Assembly (NCBI GenBank): GCA_934436245.1
Contig: CAKSAM010000021.1
Coordinates: forward strand, 1-44,254
Source of the DNA: an uncultured Acetatifactor sp.
GTDB lineage: Bacteria > Bacillota > Clostridia > Lachnospirales > Lachnospiraceae
Direction of reading: 5' to 3'
Length of the DNA stretch: 44,254 nt
The translations under genes and the position numbers were made by a program. Positions 1-8,694 of this stretch are shown in pieces. Positions within the stretch are counted from its first letter, which is position 1; the number at the start of each line of letters is the position of its first letter. Under the pieces are notes generated by a model. The model did not search any database and was not told the DNA's origin. It worked only from the letters and a program-made list of their open reading frames with translations.

Positions 1-108
1 GTTCTTGAATTTCTCTGAAAATCTTGGAATTTTCAGGGTTGCATTACTGTTTATTTGTCAAAGATCAGTGTTTCTTTCGTTGCTGTTGTTCTCAGCGGCA
101 ACTCTGAC
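1..108 (-). promoter_or_regulatory. Probable rRNA operon leader with boxA-like antitermination site
   Basis: Read on the minus strand this is the transcribed leader downstream of three tandem promoters. It holds a boxA-like motif TGATCTTTGACAA (55-67), close to the Gram-positive rrn boxA form, and an 8-bp hairpin CTGAAAAT/ATTTTCAG (15-36). No reading frame of note is present. The 16S gene itself would lie beyond the left edge and is not seen, so the assignment is an inference from promoter architecture and boxA. Confidence 0.6.
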
Positions 109-137
109 ATCTTATCACAACTGCTTTCGCTTGTCAA
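109..137 (-). promoter_or_regulatory. Tandem promoter P1, probable rrn
   Basis: On the minus strand a perfect -35 TTGACA (132-137) and -10 TAAGAT (109-114) are separated by 17 bp, with A/T tracts upstream like an UP element (138-170). It points leftward out of the window. It is the promoter proximal to the boxA-like leader. Confidence 0.7.
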
Positions 138-194
138 CAACTTTTTTTGAAAACTTTTTATTTTGAAAAGCTTTCGTTTTTCGCAACTTTTGAT

Positions 195-224
195 ATGTTA
201 TCATATCTTGTAGATATTTGTCAA
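195..224 (-). promoter_or_regulatory. Tandem promoter P2, probable rrn
   Basis: Minus-strand TTGACA (219-224) and TAACAT (195-200) with an 18-bp spacer. Same orientation as its two neighbours, about 87 bp from P1. Confidence 0.6.
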
Positions 225-298
225 CAGCTTATTTGAAATCTTCTCAAGTTTCTTTTCAGCTGCTGTGATGTCTCGGCACTGCCTCAACAACGAATCTG

Positions 299-327
299 AG
301 TATATCACCCTATATGCTGCTTGTCAA
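299..327 (-). promoter_or_regulatory. Tandem promoter P3, probable rrn
   Basis: Minus-strand TTGACA (322-327) and TATACT (299-304) with a 17-bp spacer and a very A/T-rich upstream stretch (328-360). Three near-consensus promoters in tandem facing one way are typical of stable RNA operons. Confidence 0.7.
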
Positions 328-360
328 CATTATTTTTCATATTTTTTAAACAATTTTATA

Positions 361-404
361 AAAGAGACAAGAAAGCCCATATTTATAGGTTTTCTTGTCT
401 CTTT
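361..404 (-). terminator. Intrinsic terminator after the lipoprotein gene
   Basis: Stem AAAGAGACAAGAAA (361-374) pairs with TTTCTTGTCTCTTT (391-404), extended by a few loop-side pairs. It follows the stop codon at 453 and separates that operon from the rrn-type promoters. The U-run is short on both strands, so it may work in either direction. Confidence 0.7.
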
Positions 405-452
405 TATTATTCTCAGCCTATTATTTTCCCCCTTATTTAACAGTTTTTACTC

Positions 453-1187
453 TTATAAAAGCTGAATTGTATATTCATTTGACTCATTTTTTAGTCGAAG
501 TGAAAGGTTCTGAATATCATTTGCCACATCCTCATTTATTTCCAACAACAATACCAGTTCCTGTTCTCCTCCTGCCGGTAATGTATCGACATAGGTAGAC
601 ATATCATTAGGCAGCAGCGTAGGTAACGCATTTCCTCTGATCATATTGTTTACTGTAATCACATATCTGGATGTCATATTCAGGAAATCAATACTCTCAT
701 CCTGTGCAGTACCATTTGCCAGTCGGAATCTTAAAACAATAAGTTTTTTTCCGGCAGATGCATCCAGCGAAAAATAATCCGTCTCTGATCCATCCTCCGG
801 ATAGGAATCTGTCACCTGATAATCTTCATAAGACAATGTTACTCCTTCCGGCAGTCCAAAAAATTCTTCCATGCTGCCAATAATATCTTCCTGAGCAGCC
901 GGGGTTTCCACTTCTGTAGTATTAGATTCCTCCGTCCCCTCTGTAATCTGCTCTTCCTTCTGTGCTGCCTTTGCCGCATCCTTTTCCAGTTTTGCGATCA
1001 CTACATCCGGATCTACCAGACGGCTTCTGTTATTTGCGTCATATTTTAATAAGGTCACTGCCGCATATTCACCGATTCTCTGTGACTCTTCCTCCGTCAA
1101 ATCCGGAATCTGATTTCCACAGGCTGTCATATTCAATGCCATCGCACAGAGTAATGCGCTACATATAACTCTTCTGTTTCCTGCCAT
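453..1187 (-). CDS. Putative lipoprotein of unknown function
   Basis: 244 residues. A short charged N-terminus, a hydrophobic stretch and a lipobox ending in TAC-GN (Cys23) predict export and lipid anchoring to the outer face of the membrane. A Glu/Thr-rich linker (about residues 75-100) leads to a C-terminal region of alternating hydrophobic strands (about 115-244), which could be an immunoglobulin-like beta domain of the kind seen in DUF4352-like lipoproteins; that fold is only a guess. The start has a good ribosome site (GGAAGG, 9 nt upstream). It is the last gene of a run of five co-directional genes beginning at the response regulator, ends at a terminator, and may be co-transcribed with the large membrane protein upstream, 52 bp away. 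Confidence 0.75.
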   Translation of the reverse strand: MAGNRRVICSALLCAMALNMTACGNQIPDLTEEESQRIGEYAAVTLLKYDANNRSRLVDPDVVIAKLEKDAAKAAQKEEQITEGTEESNTTEVETPAAQEDIIGSMEEFFGLPEGVTLSYEDYQVTDSYPEDGSETDYFSLDASAGKKLIVLRFRLANGTAQDESIDFLNMTSRYVITVNNMIRGNALPTLLPNDMSTYVDTLPAGGEQELVLLLEINEDVANDIQNLSLRLKNESNEYTIQLL

Positions 1188-1239
1188 ATGTTTTTCCTTC
1201 CATCATTCCATTATCTGTTGCTTTTTCTTCCTTTTCCCG

Positions 1240-3378
1240 TCAATCATTACATTTTTTCTCTAATATAATGTAAATACCTGCGATCACTAAAGCTATTGCA
1301 CCCACTGCAAAGAAAAGAATCATTTTCTGCAAAACGGGAGCACCCCAATAATCATATAATGCAATTTTACCACAAGTAACAAGAGAAAGCACTAGTCCAT
1401 ATATCCTTACCGGCTTATCCTTTTTTACAAATCCAAGAGTAACACTGATCAATGCGATCAACATGATCAGAATGCTGTTCACTACCGGAATGTTTGTCTT
1501 GACAATGAGTGCCATATATGTCAAAAAGATCACAATAATTATGTTTCTATGCTTAAATTCCTTATAATATCTTTCCTGTAAAGTCAGCACAAGATACGCC
1601 AGTACAAACACAAGCATACACAGATAGGTGATATAGGAATTCCGGTATACCGGATTGGCCAGTCCGATCAGTGCTCCGATCTGCCCCACCAATACAAATA
1701 TATTGAACAGAAAAATATTTTTTCCCCTCATATATTTTACATTGTTAAACAGTAAGATACTGACAAACAAAATGCCGGAGAACGCAGGCAGTTTTAGCAT
1801 CGGCATCAGGTTCCATGCCGCATAAGCTGCAAGGGAAAAAGTAAGTATGATTTCCTGGTATGTCGTCCATCCATATACCAGGAACATACTGATGATCGTA
1901 CCTGCCAGTAACATATATGCATAAGGTATATCATCACCATTCAACAACAGCATAACGCAATAAAGCGTTGTCAGAATTGCGTCAAGTAACCGCAGACCGC
2001 CTTTTGCCAGGCGTTCCAATATTTTACCAAAAAGAAGCAATACGGTAGCGCAGATCAAAAATGCCCACTCACATTCGTCTACCGATACAGCGCACAAGGC
2101 AACAAAGCTGAAAAAATAACAAGGCAGCCACTTTTCCTTTGCTGTCCGCATGGCAGGCACTGCTATAACAGTCACCACCAGTGCTATTGCCACCACTACA
2201 TAAATAGCGGCATTAAACTCATTTTGTCCATAAGTCCACCATGTACTTAACCCACTTCCCACCGTCAGGCCGGATACTATAATATACGTAATATACATTG
2301 CGAGCATTCCGTCTCCGGATATTGCACGTCCTGCCTGTTTTTCTTTTTCTGCATAACCAGCCTGCCGCATCAGAATCAGATTACCTGTCAGGAAAAATAC
2401 TCCATAGGCAACAATTCCAATCCATGTCTGCATTTCCTGTATATTCAATATCCAGTAGATCACAGCAGGAAACATAATTGTTGTGCTGACCATCTGCATC
2501 ACATGTGACGCAGTATGAAATCTATTCACAGGTATGCACAGACACAATATATTCATCATCAAAATCAGAGCCAGTACAAGCAATATCTCCGCTTCTGTGA
2601 AAGCCGGTGTCATGGTCAGGGGATATGCACACAGCCAGCATGCCGCAATTCCCAGCAATCTATGTATCAGAGAATCTCTTTTCCGGCTGATCAGAATAGT
2701 TCCTGCTGTTATCAGTGCTATTATCACTGCCGCCGGAACAATTCCAAAATTATGCAATGATAATGTGTTGATCATTGTAGTCAAATATAATGCCGCTACT
2801 CCAATCGCCGAGAAAATCTGTGCGAGTCCCGGTAATTTCCTGCGTATAAATAGTTCCGCAAAAGCCACCACTGCCAGGGACACTACATATAACGAAATTC
2901 CCTTGATCCAACCGTTCATAAAATACATGCCCATTAACACAAGCGCCGTCAAAATAAAAATCCCACCAACGACAGAAAGTGCTACTGTTGCAAACATATA
3001 CTCCATGCTCTGTTTCTTCGGAGCTGCCGGTACAGGCTGCTGTAGTTGTACCGGTCCCTGCCCGGCACCTGCAGGCTGCTGTAGCTGCTGTTGCTCCCAG
3101 GTTGTCTGTGACTGCTGTTGCTCCCAGGTTGTCTGTGACTGTGCCTGGGTCTGGGCATGTCCTGTTCTTTCTGCATTAATCTGTTGTCTCTGATGCCAGA
3201 ATTCTACACTCTTATCCAGCTCCGCCTGTAATTGTTCCACATATTCCGGTTGTTTCTGTATTCTTGGAAGTAATTGCTGTAAATACTGCGTGAATATCGG
3301 ATCATTGGATCGCATCAGGTATTCCCTTGCCTGCTGTTCCAGATTTTTTGCACGTTCCTGTTGTATACTCTGTTCCAT
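1240..3378 (-). CDS. Large polytopic membrane protein, DUF2339-like
   Basis: 712 residues. A soluble, Gln-rich N-terminal part (1-130) is followed by roughly twenty hydrophobic segments to the C-terminus, ending in a short charged tail. Size and layout (soluble N-terminus then many closely packed helices) resemble DUF2339-type predicted membrane proteins, but I see no diagnostic motif, so function is unknown. The N-terminal part contains two perfect copies of the nonapeptide SQTTWEQQQ encoded by a 27-bp tandem repeat. The start at 3378 has AAGG 7 nt upstream. It follows hflX by about 24 bp and precedes the lipoprotein gene, suggesting a shared transcript. Confidence 0.7.
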   Translation of the reverse strand: MEQSIQQERAKNLEQQAREYLMRSNDPIFTQYLQQLLPRIQKQPEYVEQLQAELDKSVEFWHQRQQINAERTGHAQTQAQSQTTWEQQQSQTTWEQQQLQQPAGAGQGPVQLQQPVPAAPKKQSMEYMFATVALSVVGGIFILTALVLMGMYFMNGWIKGISLYVVSLAVVAFAELFIRRKLPGLAQIFSAIGVAALYLTTMINTLSLHNFGIVPAAVIIALITAGTILISRKRDSLIHRLLGIAACWLCAYPLTMTPAFTEAEILLVLALILMMNILCLCIPVNRFHTASHVMQMVSTTIMFPAVIYWILNIQEMQTWIGIVAYGVFFLTGNLILMRQAGYAEKEKQAGRAISGDGMLAMYITYIIVSGLTVGSGLSTWWTYGQNEFNAAIYVVVAIALVVTVIAVPAMRTAKEKWLPCYFFSFVALCAVSVDECEWAFLICATVLLLFGKILERLAKGGLRLLDAILTTLYCVMLLLNGDDIPYAYMLLAGTIISMFLVYGWTTYQEIILTFSLAAYAAWNLMPMLKLPAFSGILFVSILLFNNVKYMRGKNIFLFNIFVLVGQIGALIGLANPVYRNSYITYLCMLVFVLAYLVLTLQERYYKEFKHRNIIIVIFLTYMALIVKTNIPVVNSILIMLIALISVTLGFVKKDKPVRIYGLVLSLVTCGKIALYDYWGAPVLQKMILFFAVGAIALVIAGIYIILEKKCND
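3085..3138. repeat. 27-bp tandem repeat inside the membrane protein gene
   Basis: Two perfect 27-bp units (3085-3111 and 3112-3138) plus a few bases of a third. They keep frame and encode a duplicated nonapeptide in the Gln-rich N-terminal region. Copy number could vary by slippage without shifting the frame. Confidence 0.9.
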
Positions 3379-3402
3379 CTTTCATCCTTCCCTCATGTTA
3401 TT

Positions 3403-4686
3403 TTATCCTATGACATACTCCCTGTATTTCTCTACATCCTGCCTGTGACAATCTGCATGAATTCTGACACCATCTTCCCGGTATTCCCTGGAAAACACCT
3501 GTGCCTGCTCCATAAGATAAGATGCAACATTTCCGGCACTGTAAGGTATCTGAAAAATGCATTCCACATGATCTGCGTAAACCTTCTGTTCAATGATTTC
3601 TGCCAGTTCCCGGATACCTATATTCTGCCCTGCAGCCAGATAAACGCTGTCCTGCCTGCAAACCGGCAGGGACTCCACATTGCATTTGTCTGCTTTATTA
3701 TACACTATGATCTGCGGAATGTCACCTGCCCCCAGTTCTTTCAATGTTTCCCCCGTCACCTGCATCTGCTGCCTGTAATTTTCATCACTGAAATCCACTA
3801 CCTGGAGTAACAGATCCGCATATTTTGCTTCTTCCAGAGTGGAACGGAACGCCTTCACCAATCCATGAGGCAATTTATTAATAAATCCTACCGTGTCCGT
3901 CAGAAAAAACGGTTTATTGTGTCCGGTGTCCACGCTGCGTACGCTTGTTTCCAATGTTGCAAACAGCATATCTTTTTCCATAACGGTTTTATCAGAGATC
4001 TGTCCGAATTGCTCTACCATCCGGTTCATTATGGTAGATTTACCCGCATTTGTGTATCCCACCAGTGCGACCTGTGGAATTCTGGACTGCTGCCTTTTTT
4101 TGCGCTGTACCTCTCTGGTCCTGCTGACATCTTCCAGTTCCTTTTTCAACTCAGTAATGCGATGTTCTATCTTTCTTCTGTCAAGTTCCAGTTTTTTCTC
4201 ACCAGTACCTTTATTGCTCATACTGCCGCTTCCGCCGCCCTGCCTGCTCAGAGCATCATACATTCCAACCAGTCTCGGCAACATATATTGCAGTCTGGCT
4301 GTCTCTACCTGCAGCTTTGCCTCTCTGGTCTGTGCACGTATGGCAAAAATATCTAAAATCAGGTTTGTCCGGTCAAGAATCGGCAGTTCCAGTTCATTTC
4401 CCAGATTTCTCACCTGTGACGGAGTCAGTGAATTGTCAAACACAATTTCCTGTGCACCACATTCCCACGCCATGTTACGTACCTCTGTCACTTTCCCTGT
4501 TCCGATGTACAATGCTTTATTCACATGATCCAGTTTCTGGACAATCTGACCTGCGACTTCTTTTTCTGCCGCCTCAGCCAGACTTTCCAGTTCTTCCATC
4601 GAATGTTCAAAATCCTGATCTTCCCCTATGTCCACACCGACCAATAATACTTTTACCGGTGTTTCCTTCCTCTGCTCTTCCCTCAT
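3403..4686 (-). CDS. hflX: GTPase HflX, ribosome-associated
   Basis: 427 residues from the chosen start. HflX is a translational GTPase of the OBG/HflX superclass that binds the 50S subunit and splits or rescues stalled ribosomes under stress. Visible features: the N-terminal glycine-rich HflX domain (TGKVTEV, then LTPSQVRNL and DRTNLILDIFA), a coiled-coil linker with the conserved GSGSMSNKGTGEKKLE-type segment, and the G domain with P-loop GYTNAGKST, DTVGFI (G3) and NKAD (G4). A longer frame to 4743 would overlap the kinase gene by 20 bp. The ATG at 4686 is preferred because it gives MREEQRKE with an AGAGG upstream, although spacing is long. It lies between the histidine kinase and the membrane protein and is probably in their operon. 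Confidence 0.93.
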   Translation of the reverse strand: MREEQRKETPVKVLLVGVDIGEDQDFEHSMEELESLAEAAEKEVAGQIVQKLDHVNKALYIGTGKVTEVRNMAWECGAQEIVFDNSLTPSQVRNLGNELELPILDRTNLILDIFAIRAQTREAKLQVETARLQYMLPRLVGMYDALSRQGGGSGSMSNKGTGEKKLELDRRKIEHRITELKKELEDVSRTREVQRKKRQQSRIPQVALVGYTNAGKSTIMNRMVEQFGQISDKTVMEKDMLFATLETSVRSVDTGHNKPFFLTDTVGFINKLPHGLVKAFRSTLEEAKYADLLLQVVDFSDENYRQQMQVTGETLKELGAGDIPQIIVYNKADKCNVESLPVCRQDSVYLAAGQNIGIRELAEIIEQKVYADHVECIFQIPYSAGNVASYLMEQAQVFSREYREDGVRIHADCHRQDVEKYREYVIG

Positions 4687-4723
4687 ATATAAATATATCC
4701 TCTTTCGCTTTTTCGTTCTACCG

Positions 4724-6214
4724 TTATTTTGTCTCCAGTTCAAACCAGAATTCTACGCCGTTGTTGTAATTGATCACACCGTATTTCTGGTTCATGGATT
4801 CCATGATAGCTTTCACGATGGACAATCCCACACCGCTTCCGCCATATTCTCTGGTTCTGGCCTTATCCACCTTGTAGAACTTCTCCCAGATATGTTCGAT
4901 GGAGTCCTCCGGGATCGGTTTGCCTGTATTGAATACTGACACACGGACTTTTCCCTCTCTCTGTTCCATTTTCACGTCAATGATTTTTTCATTTTCGCAA
5001 TGATTTACTGCATTTGAGAAAAAGTTCATAAATACTTCTTCGATTTTAAATTCATCTGCCCATACATAAACAGGCGAATATTGTTCCATGCGCACTGTGA
5101 TATCATGCTGTTTTGTCAGGATCCCCGCCGATTGAATATAATTGTTAATTAATGCAGTAATATCAAAGCGTTCCATAGTCACCACATCATTACCGAATTC
5201 TAGCTGATTCAGTGTCAAAAGCTTTTTTACCATATGATTCATCTTGGCAGCTTCATCCACGATAACATCACAATAAAACTGTCTGCTCTCGGGATCATCA
5301 TTGATTTCTTCCTGAAGTCCCTCTGCATAACCCTGAATCAATGCGATAGGTGTCTTAAGTTCATGCGATACATTTGCCAGAAATTCCTTACGCATTTCGT
5401 CAACAGCTTCCTTTTTCTCCACATCCCTCTGTAATTCATTATTTGCAGTCTTCAGTTCTGAGATCGTTTTCTCCAGAGAATCCGAAAGTTTGTTGATATT
5501 TTCTCCCAGAAGATCTATTTCATTATTTGCATTTCCCTGATACTTTGCTTCAAAATCCAGCTGTACCATCCTCTGGGAAATTGTATTCAGCTCCAGGATA
5601 GGTCTGGTCACTCTTCTGGATACAAACCAGATAATAATGCCGCCTGCCAATGCCCCCAGGCATCCAATCAGAGCATAGAATCGATTGGCTATTCTGGCAC
5701 TCTCTTCAATACTTGAAATCGGAGTCCGCATAATAAAAGAAATTCCCGTGTTTAATCTTCCGTAGATCTCCAGGTATTCCTTGCCTTCCTGTCCTGTCAT
5801 CTGAATCACATAATCGTCACCGTTCTCAATCACACGAATGTCATCCATGGGCACACCAAATACATACCCGATCAGACGATTCTCCAGTTTTTCACCACCA
5901 TTAATAGATACATACTTCATGTTGGAATTCACATCCATAACACACACCGTCATGTTGTAATTTCTGCATATATCATCCAGTTCCCTTGCAAATTCCTCAG
6001 AACCGTAGCTGTCACTTTCCGCTGCCTGTTTGATTGTTCCGTAAGCATCATGAATTACATTCTGCTTACTTTTCATATAGACTCTGCCAAGGAACATATA
6101 GTTGAGCATCAGGCATAACATTATCGTTCCTATCATCAGTCCAATAAATATCCACGCAAACTGGCCTCTGATCGAATGCACTTTTTTACTTTGGAGTTTA
6201 TTCTGCCGTTTCAT
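4724..6214 (-). CDS. Sensor histidine kinase
   Basis: 496 residues. Membrane sensor of a two-component system that autophosphorylates and passes phosphate to the adjacent regulator. Transmembrane helix 1 (about 19-42), an extracytoplasmic sensor region (43-178), helix 2 (179-199), HAMP linker (200-252), then HisKA with the phospho-accepting His284 in NVSHELKTP, and a HATPase_c domain with an N box (FFSNAVNH), F-type segment (EKFYKVDKAR) and G2 box (GGSGVGLSIV). All catalytic motifs look intact. Its start overlaps the end of the response regulator gene by 17 bp, so the two are translationally coupled. The input signal is not evident from the sequence. Confidence 0.93.
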   Translation of the reverse strand: MKRQNKLQSKKVHSIRGQFAWIFIGLMIGTIMLCLMLNYMFLGRVYMKSKQNVIHDAYGTIKQAAESDSYGSEEFARELDDICRNYNMTVCVMDVNSNMKYVSINGGEKLENRLIGYVFGVPMDDIRVIENGDDYVIQMTGQEGKEYLEIYGRLNTGISFIMRTPISSIEESARIANRFYALIGCLGALAGGIIIWFVSRRVTRPILELNTISQRMVQLDFEAKYQGNANNEIDLLGENINKLSDSLEKTISELKTANNELQRDVEKKEAVDEMRKEFLANVSHELKTPIALIQGYAEGLQEEINDDPESRQFYCDVIVDEAAKMNHMVKKLLTLNQLEFGNDVVTMERFDITALINNYIQSAGILTKQHDITVRMEQYSPVYVWADEFKIEEVFMNFFSNAVNHCENEKIIDVKMEQREGKVRVSVFNTGKPIPEDSIEHIWEKFYKVDKARTREYGGSGVGLSIVKAIMESMNQKYGVINYNNGVEFWFELETK

Positions 6215-6881
6215 CCATCTTGTACCCCATTCCCCATATGGTCTTTATGAGATTTCCTTCATCACCCAGCTTGCTGCGCAATTTTTTCACATGAGTATCA
6301 ATCGTACGTGCATCACCAAAATAATCATAATTCCATACATTATTCAGGATTTTTTCTCTGGACAAGGCAATCCCCTTATTTTCCATAAAATAAGTCAGCA
6401 ATTCAAATTCCTTGTAGCTTAAATCGACATCCTTGCCACCGATGATCACCCGGTGAGCTGCTTTGTCCACAGTAATTCCACCACAGGTCAGTGTTTCTTC
6501 CTGTCCCAGCTGATTTGTTCTGCGCAGAATAGCTTCTACACGGGCCACCAGAATTTTAGGGCTGAAAGGCTTGGAAATATATTCATCCACTCCTAATTGG
6601 AATCCCTGTAACTCATCTCTCTCATCCCCACGGGCCGTCAGCATAATGATCGGAACTTTGGAGTTGACACGAATTTCCCGGCATACCTGCCATCCATCCA
6701 TTTTAGGCATCATAACATCCAATATGATCAGTGCAATATCCTTCTCTTTATAAAAAATGTCCAGAGCTTCCTCTCCGTCACCGGCTTCTAACACGTCAAA
6801 ATTGCTTTTCACCAGGAAATCCCGGACGAGCTTACGCATTCTGCTTTCGTCATCCACTACCAATACTTTCAATCTGTCCAT
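6198..6881 (-). CDS. Response regulator, OmpR/PhoB family
   Basis: 227 residues. DNA-binding partner of the downstream kinase. Receiver domain (1-118) with acidic pair Asp10-Asp11, phospho-acceptor Asp55 in LILDVMMPKMDG, Thr82 and Lys104 (SKPF). The C-terminal winged helix (about 130-225) has the typical YKEFELL and DTHVKKLRSKLG recognition region. ATG at 6881 is preceded by an AAGGTGAGG ribosome site. It is the first gene of the operon, behind a TTGACA promoter whose -10 lies in an inverted repeat, which might be an autoregulatory site. Confidence 0.95.
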   Translation of the reverse strand: MDRLKVLVVDDESRMRKLVRDFLVKSNFDVLEAGDGEEALDIFYKEKDIALIILDVMMPKMDGWQVCREIRVNSKVPIIMLTARGDERDELQGFQLGVDEYISKPFSPKILVARVEAILRRTNQLGQEETLTCGGITVDKAAHRVIIGGKDVDLSYKEFELLTYFMENKGIALSREKILNNVWNYDYFGDARTIDTHVKKLRSKLGDEGNLIKTIWGMGYKMDETAE

Positions 6882-6913
6882 GTACCCTCACCTTCCTGTC
6901 TTATGGCATAGTT

Positions 6914-6966
6914 CTATTCAGGCCGCCAATTCTGAATAGTTACACTATAGCGTGGAAATATGTCAA
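6914..6966 (-). promoter_or_regulatory. Promoter with inverted repeat for the two-component operon
   Basis: Minus-strand TTGACA (6961-6966), 18-bp spacer and TAACTA (6937-6942) with an upstream TG. An inverted repeat CTATTCAG/CTGAATAG (6914-6921 and 6932-6939) covers the -10 and start region. The same CTGAATAGTTACA word recurs upstream of smpB. Confidence 0.55.
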
Positions 6967-7565
6967 TTTTGTGAAGTTTTTACTTCAATATGTAATTCCC
7001 TCTCTTTTTCACGGATTGTCTGCTCTCTTTCTGTCAGTTCCTGTTCCCATGCTGCATATTTATTCTGAATATTTTTTTCATAATTCAGAATGTTCGGCTG
7101 ATCAGAGTTCAATGTGATAATAAACATGGCAATAATAGCTACGATCATTACAATATTCATCACCAGTGACAAACGAAACGTAGCGTTTTTATTGGTATTT
7201 TCATCCGGTGGCTGAATTCTCCTTCTGGTCGGAGCTGTTTTTCCTCTTATGTCTGCGAAATTCGTCCATAAAGGGATCGGGGGTATCTCCTCCCCCAGCT
7301 GCTCTTTTGCTGATTGCAGTTCCATCTGTAATTCTCTCAGGTACTCCAATCCTACTGGAGTACGGAAAACCCGTTCCTCCAATGCTTTTTTATAAATTAC
7401 CAGAACAGACTCCGGATCCGAACGATCTATTCTTTTGTCAAGATAGGCAATTTTCTGTCTCTCCTGTTCCGCAAGCTTTGCATCCTTCTCCGAATAAAAC
7501 GCAAAACCCGACACCACTTTATCTGTCTGATTCTGTTTCTCTGACTGTTCTCTCTGTGCATCCAT
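6963..7565 (-). CDS. Coiled-coil membrane protein of unknown function
   Basis: 200 residues. Charged N-terminal half (1-125, rich in Lys, Glu, Gln, probably helical), one hydrophobic helix at about 131-151 (LVMNIVMIVAIIAMFIITL), and a C-terminal coiled-coil-like tail rich in Glu and Arg. No signal peptide is seen, so it is probably a single-pass protein with a cytoplasmic N-terminus. I do not recognise the family. The ATG overlaps the stop codon of the bile salt hydrolase by one base (TAATG), so expression is coupled to that enzyme. No intrinsic terminator follows before the next promoter. Confidence 0.65.
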   Translation of the reverse strand: MDAQREQSEKQNQTDKVVSGFAFYSEKDAKLAEQERQKIAYLDKRIDRSDPESVLVIYKKALEERVFRTPVGLEYLRELQMELQSAKEQLGEEIPPIPLWTNFADIRGKTAPTRRRIQPPDENTNKNATFRLSLVMNIVMIVAIIAMFIITLNSDQPNILNYEKNIQNKYAAWEQELTEREQTIREKERELHIEVKTSQN

Positions 7566-8569
7566 TACAGACTCTCCTCTACAATACCGGCAGCCGCATT
7601 CTGCAGCAAAATATGTTCTCCCTGCACCAGCGGATAATGCATCGGATGTTCCCCATCCAGGTTTTCCCTGTACATATCCACTGCCGTAATCTGATGATTC
7701 TCATAGGTCGTGTAATAATAGATTCCTCTGTCGGCATTACAGCAGGATGTGTAAATCGTGATCTCATACTTACCGTTTTCCAGCATGCAGCATCCCCTGG
7801 TCTGATCCACACTCCCCAAAATATGGAAAAATTCACTGACACTTTCGGACTCTGAGGTACCTGACACTGCGTTCATGCGTGTAAACGCCACGCGAACAAA
7901 ACGGGATGCCGAAGACAGATCCCCTGGCAGCCCCATGGCTCCCATGCCTCTGCTGTATGGCTTCAGCTTTAAATCCTTTGAAAAATGATTCACGGGCTGT
8001 TCCGGAGACAGATAGCTATAGTCATTCAGCCGGAACATCTGCTTGTCAAAAGGAGGATTATTGGTCAACACTCCAACCGGGTTGTCATAGATTTTCAATC
8101 CATCCTGTACAGCCTCGATGGTAATGATTTCTTCCTTGTCCGCCAGAATCCAGTGGAGCTGGGAAACCGGGAATTTTTCATTAAAGGGAGTATCCACCAG
8201 GTTGATATGTTCCAGTAACACTCTGGCTTCCTGTACGGTAGCACACTGTCCAAGGATCCAGGGAATAAACTCAAACTGTGCGATATTGTCTTTGCCTTCC
8301 TGTACCTTGTTGTACACCGCATTTCCCACAAAGTTCAATCCTGCCATGCCAAGCCCTTTTTCATTCACCGCATCATAATATAACGGGTAATCCCCTGCCA
8401 TATGAGCAATGCCGATCATGGCATAATGCTCCTGCAAAGTATTCTGATGACGCAGCTTGAAAGGATAGTTTCGTGGTGTTACTGCCACTTCTTCTCCATA
8501 GTTAAATTCATAATCAAAAGTTCTGCCAAAATAAAAATCCTGTGATCTATAAGTTGCTGCTGTGCACAT
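7565..8569 (-). CDS. bsh: Choloylglycine hydrolase family (bile salt hydrolase-like)
   Basis: 334 residues. Ntn-hydrolase that removes glycine or taurine from conjugated bile salts; penicillin V acylases are in the same family. Starting at MCTAATY places the nucleophile Cys2 at the N-terminus once Met is removed. Other family active-site positions are present: Arg16, Asp19, Asn79 (AGLNF), Asn170 (LTNNP) and Arg223 (SSASRFVR). The upstream in-frame ATG at 8596 would bury Cys2 behind nine residues and has no ribosome site, whereas 8569 has AAGGAG 8 nt upstream. The overall pattern (FGRTFDYE, TPRNYPF) resembles Gram-positive bile salt hydrolases more than penicillin acylases, but substrate cannot be fixed from sequence alone. 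It is cytoplasmic, without a signal peptide. Confidence 0.88.
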   Translation of the reverse strand: MCTAATYRSQDFYFGRTFDYEFNYGEEVAVTPRNYPFKLRHQNTLQEHYAMIGIAHMAGDYPLYYDAVNEKGLGMAGLNFVGNAVYNKVQEGKDNIAQFEFIPWILGQCATVQEARVLLEHINLVDTPFNEKFPVSQLHWILADKEEIITIEAVQDGLKIYDNPVGVLTNNPPFDKQMFRLNDYSYLSPEQPVNHFSKDLKLKPYSRGMGAMGLPGDLSSASRFVRVAFTRMNAVSGTSESESVSEFFHILGSVDQTRGCCMLENGKYEITIYTSCCNADRGIYYYTTYENHQITAVDMYRENLDGEHPMHYPLVQGEHILLQNAAAGIVEESL

Positions 8570-8599
8570 AATATACGCTCCTTTGTCTTTCTTCAAATA

Positions 8600-8650
8600 A
8601 CGATAGAAACAGTATTAGTCTATAGCATTTGCAGAATGTTTGCAAGTATG
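8600..8650 (-). promoter_or_regulatory. Possible promoter of the bile salt hydrolase operon
   Basis: On the minus strand TTGCAA and TAGACT with a 17-bp spacer lie in this interval, close upstream of the AAGGAG ribosome site. The match is only moderate and no operator is obvious. Confidence 0.3.
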
Positions 8651-8659
8651 CGAACCCTA

Positions 8660-8688
8660 TTGACGAAAATAGGCCATTGTGATAACAT
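8660..8688 (+). promoter_or_regulatory. Plus-strand promoter of a short untranslated unit
   Basis: TTGACG (8660-8665), 17-bp spacer, TAACAT (8683-8688). The -10 context TTGTGATAACAT almost equals that of the rrn-type P1 promoter near the left edge (TTGTGATAAGAT). It leads into a hairpin and terminator less than 100 bp downstream, with no ribosome site. Confidence 0.55.
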
Positions 8689-8694
8689 TAAGGC

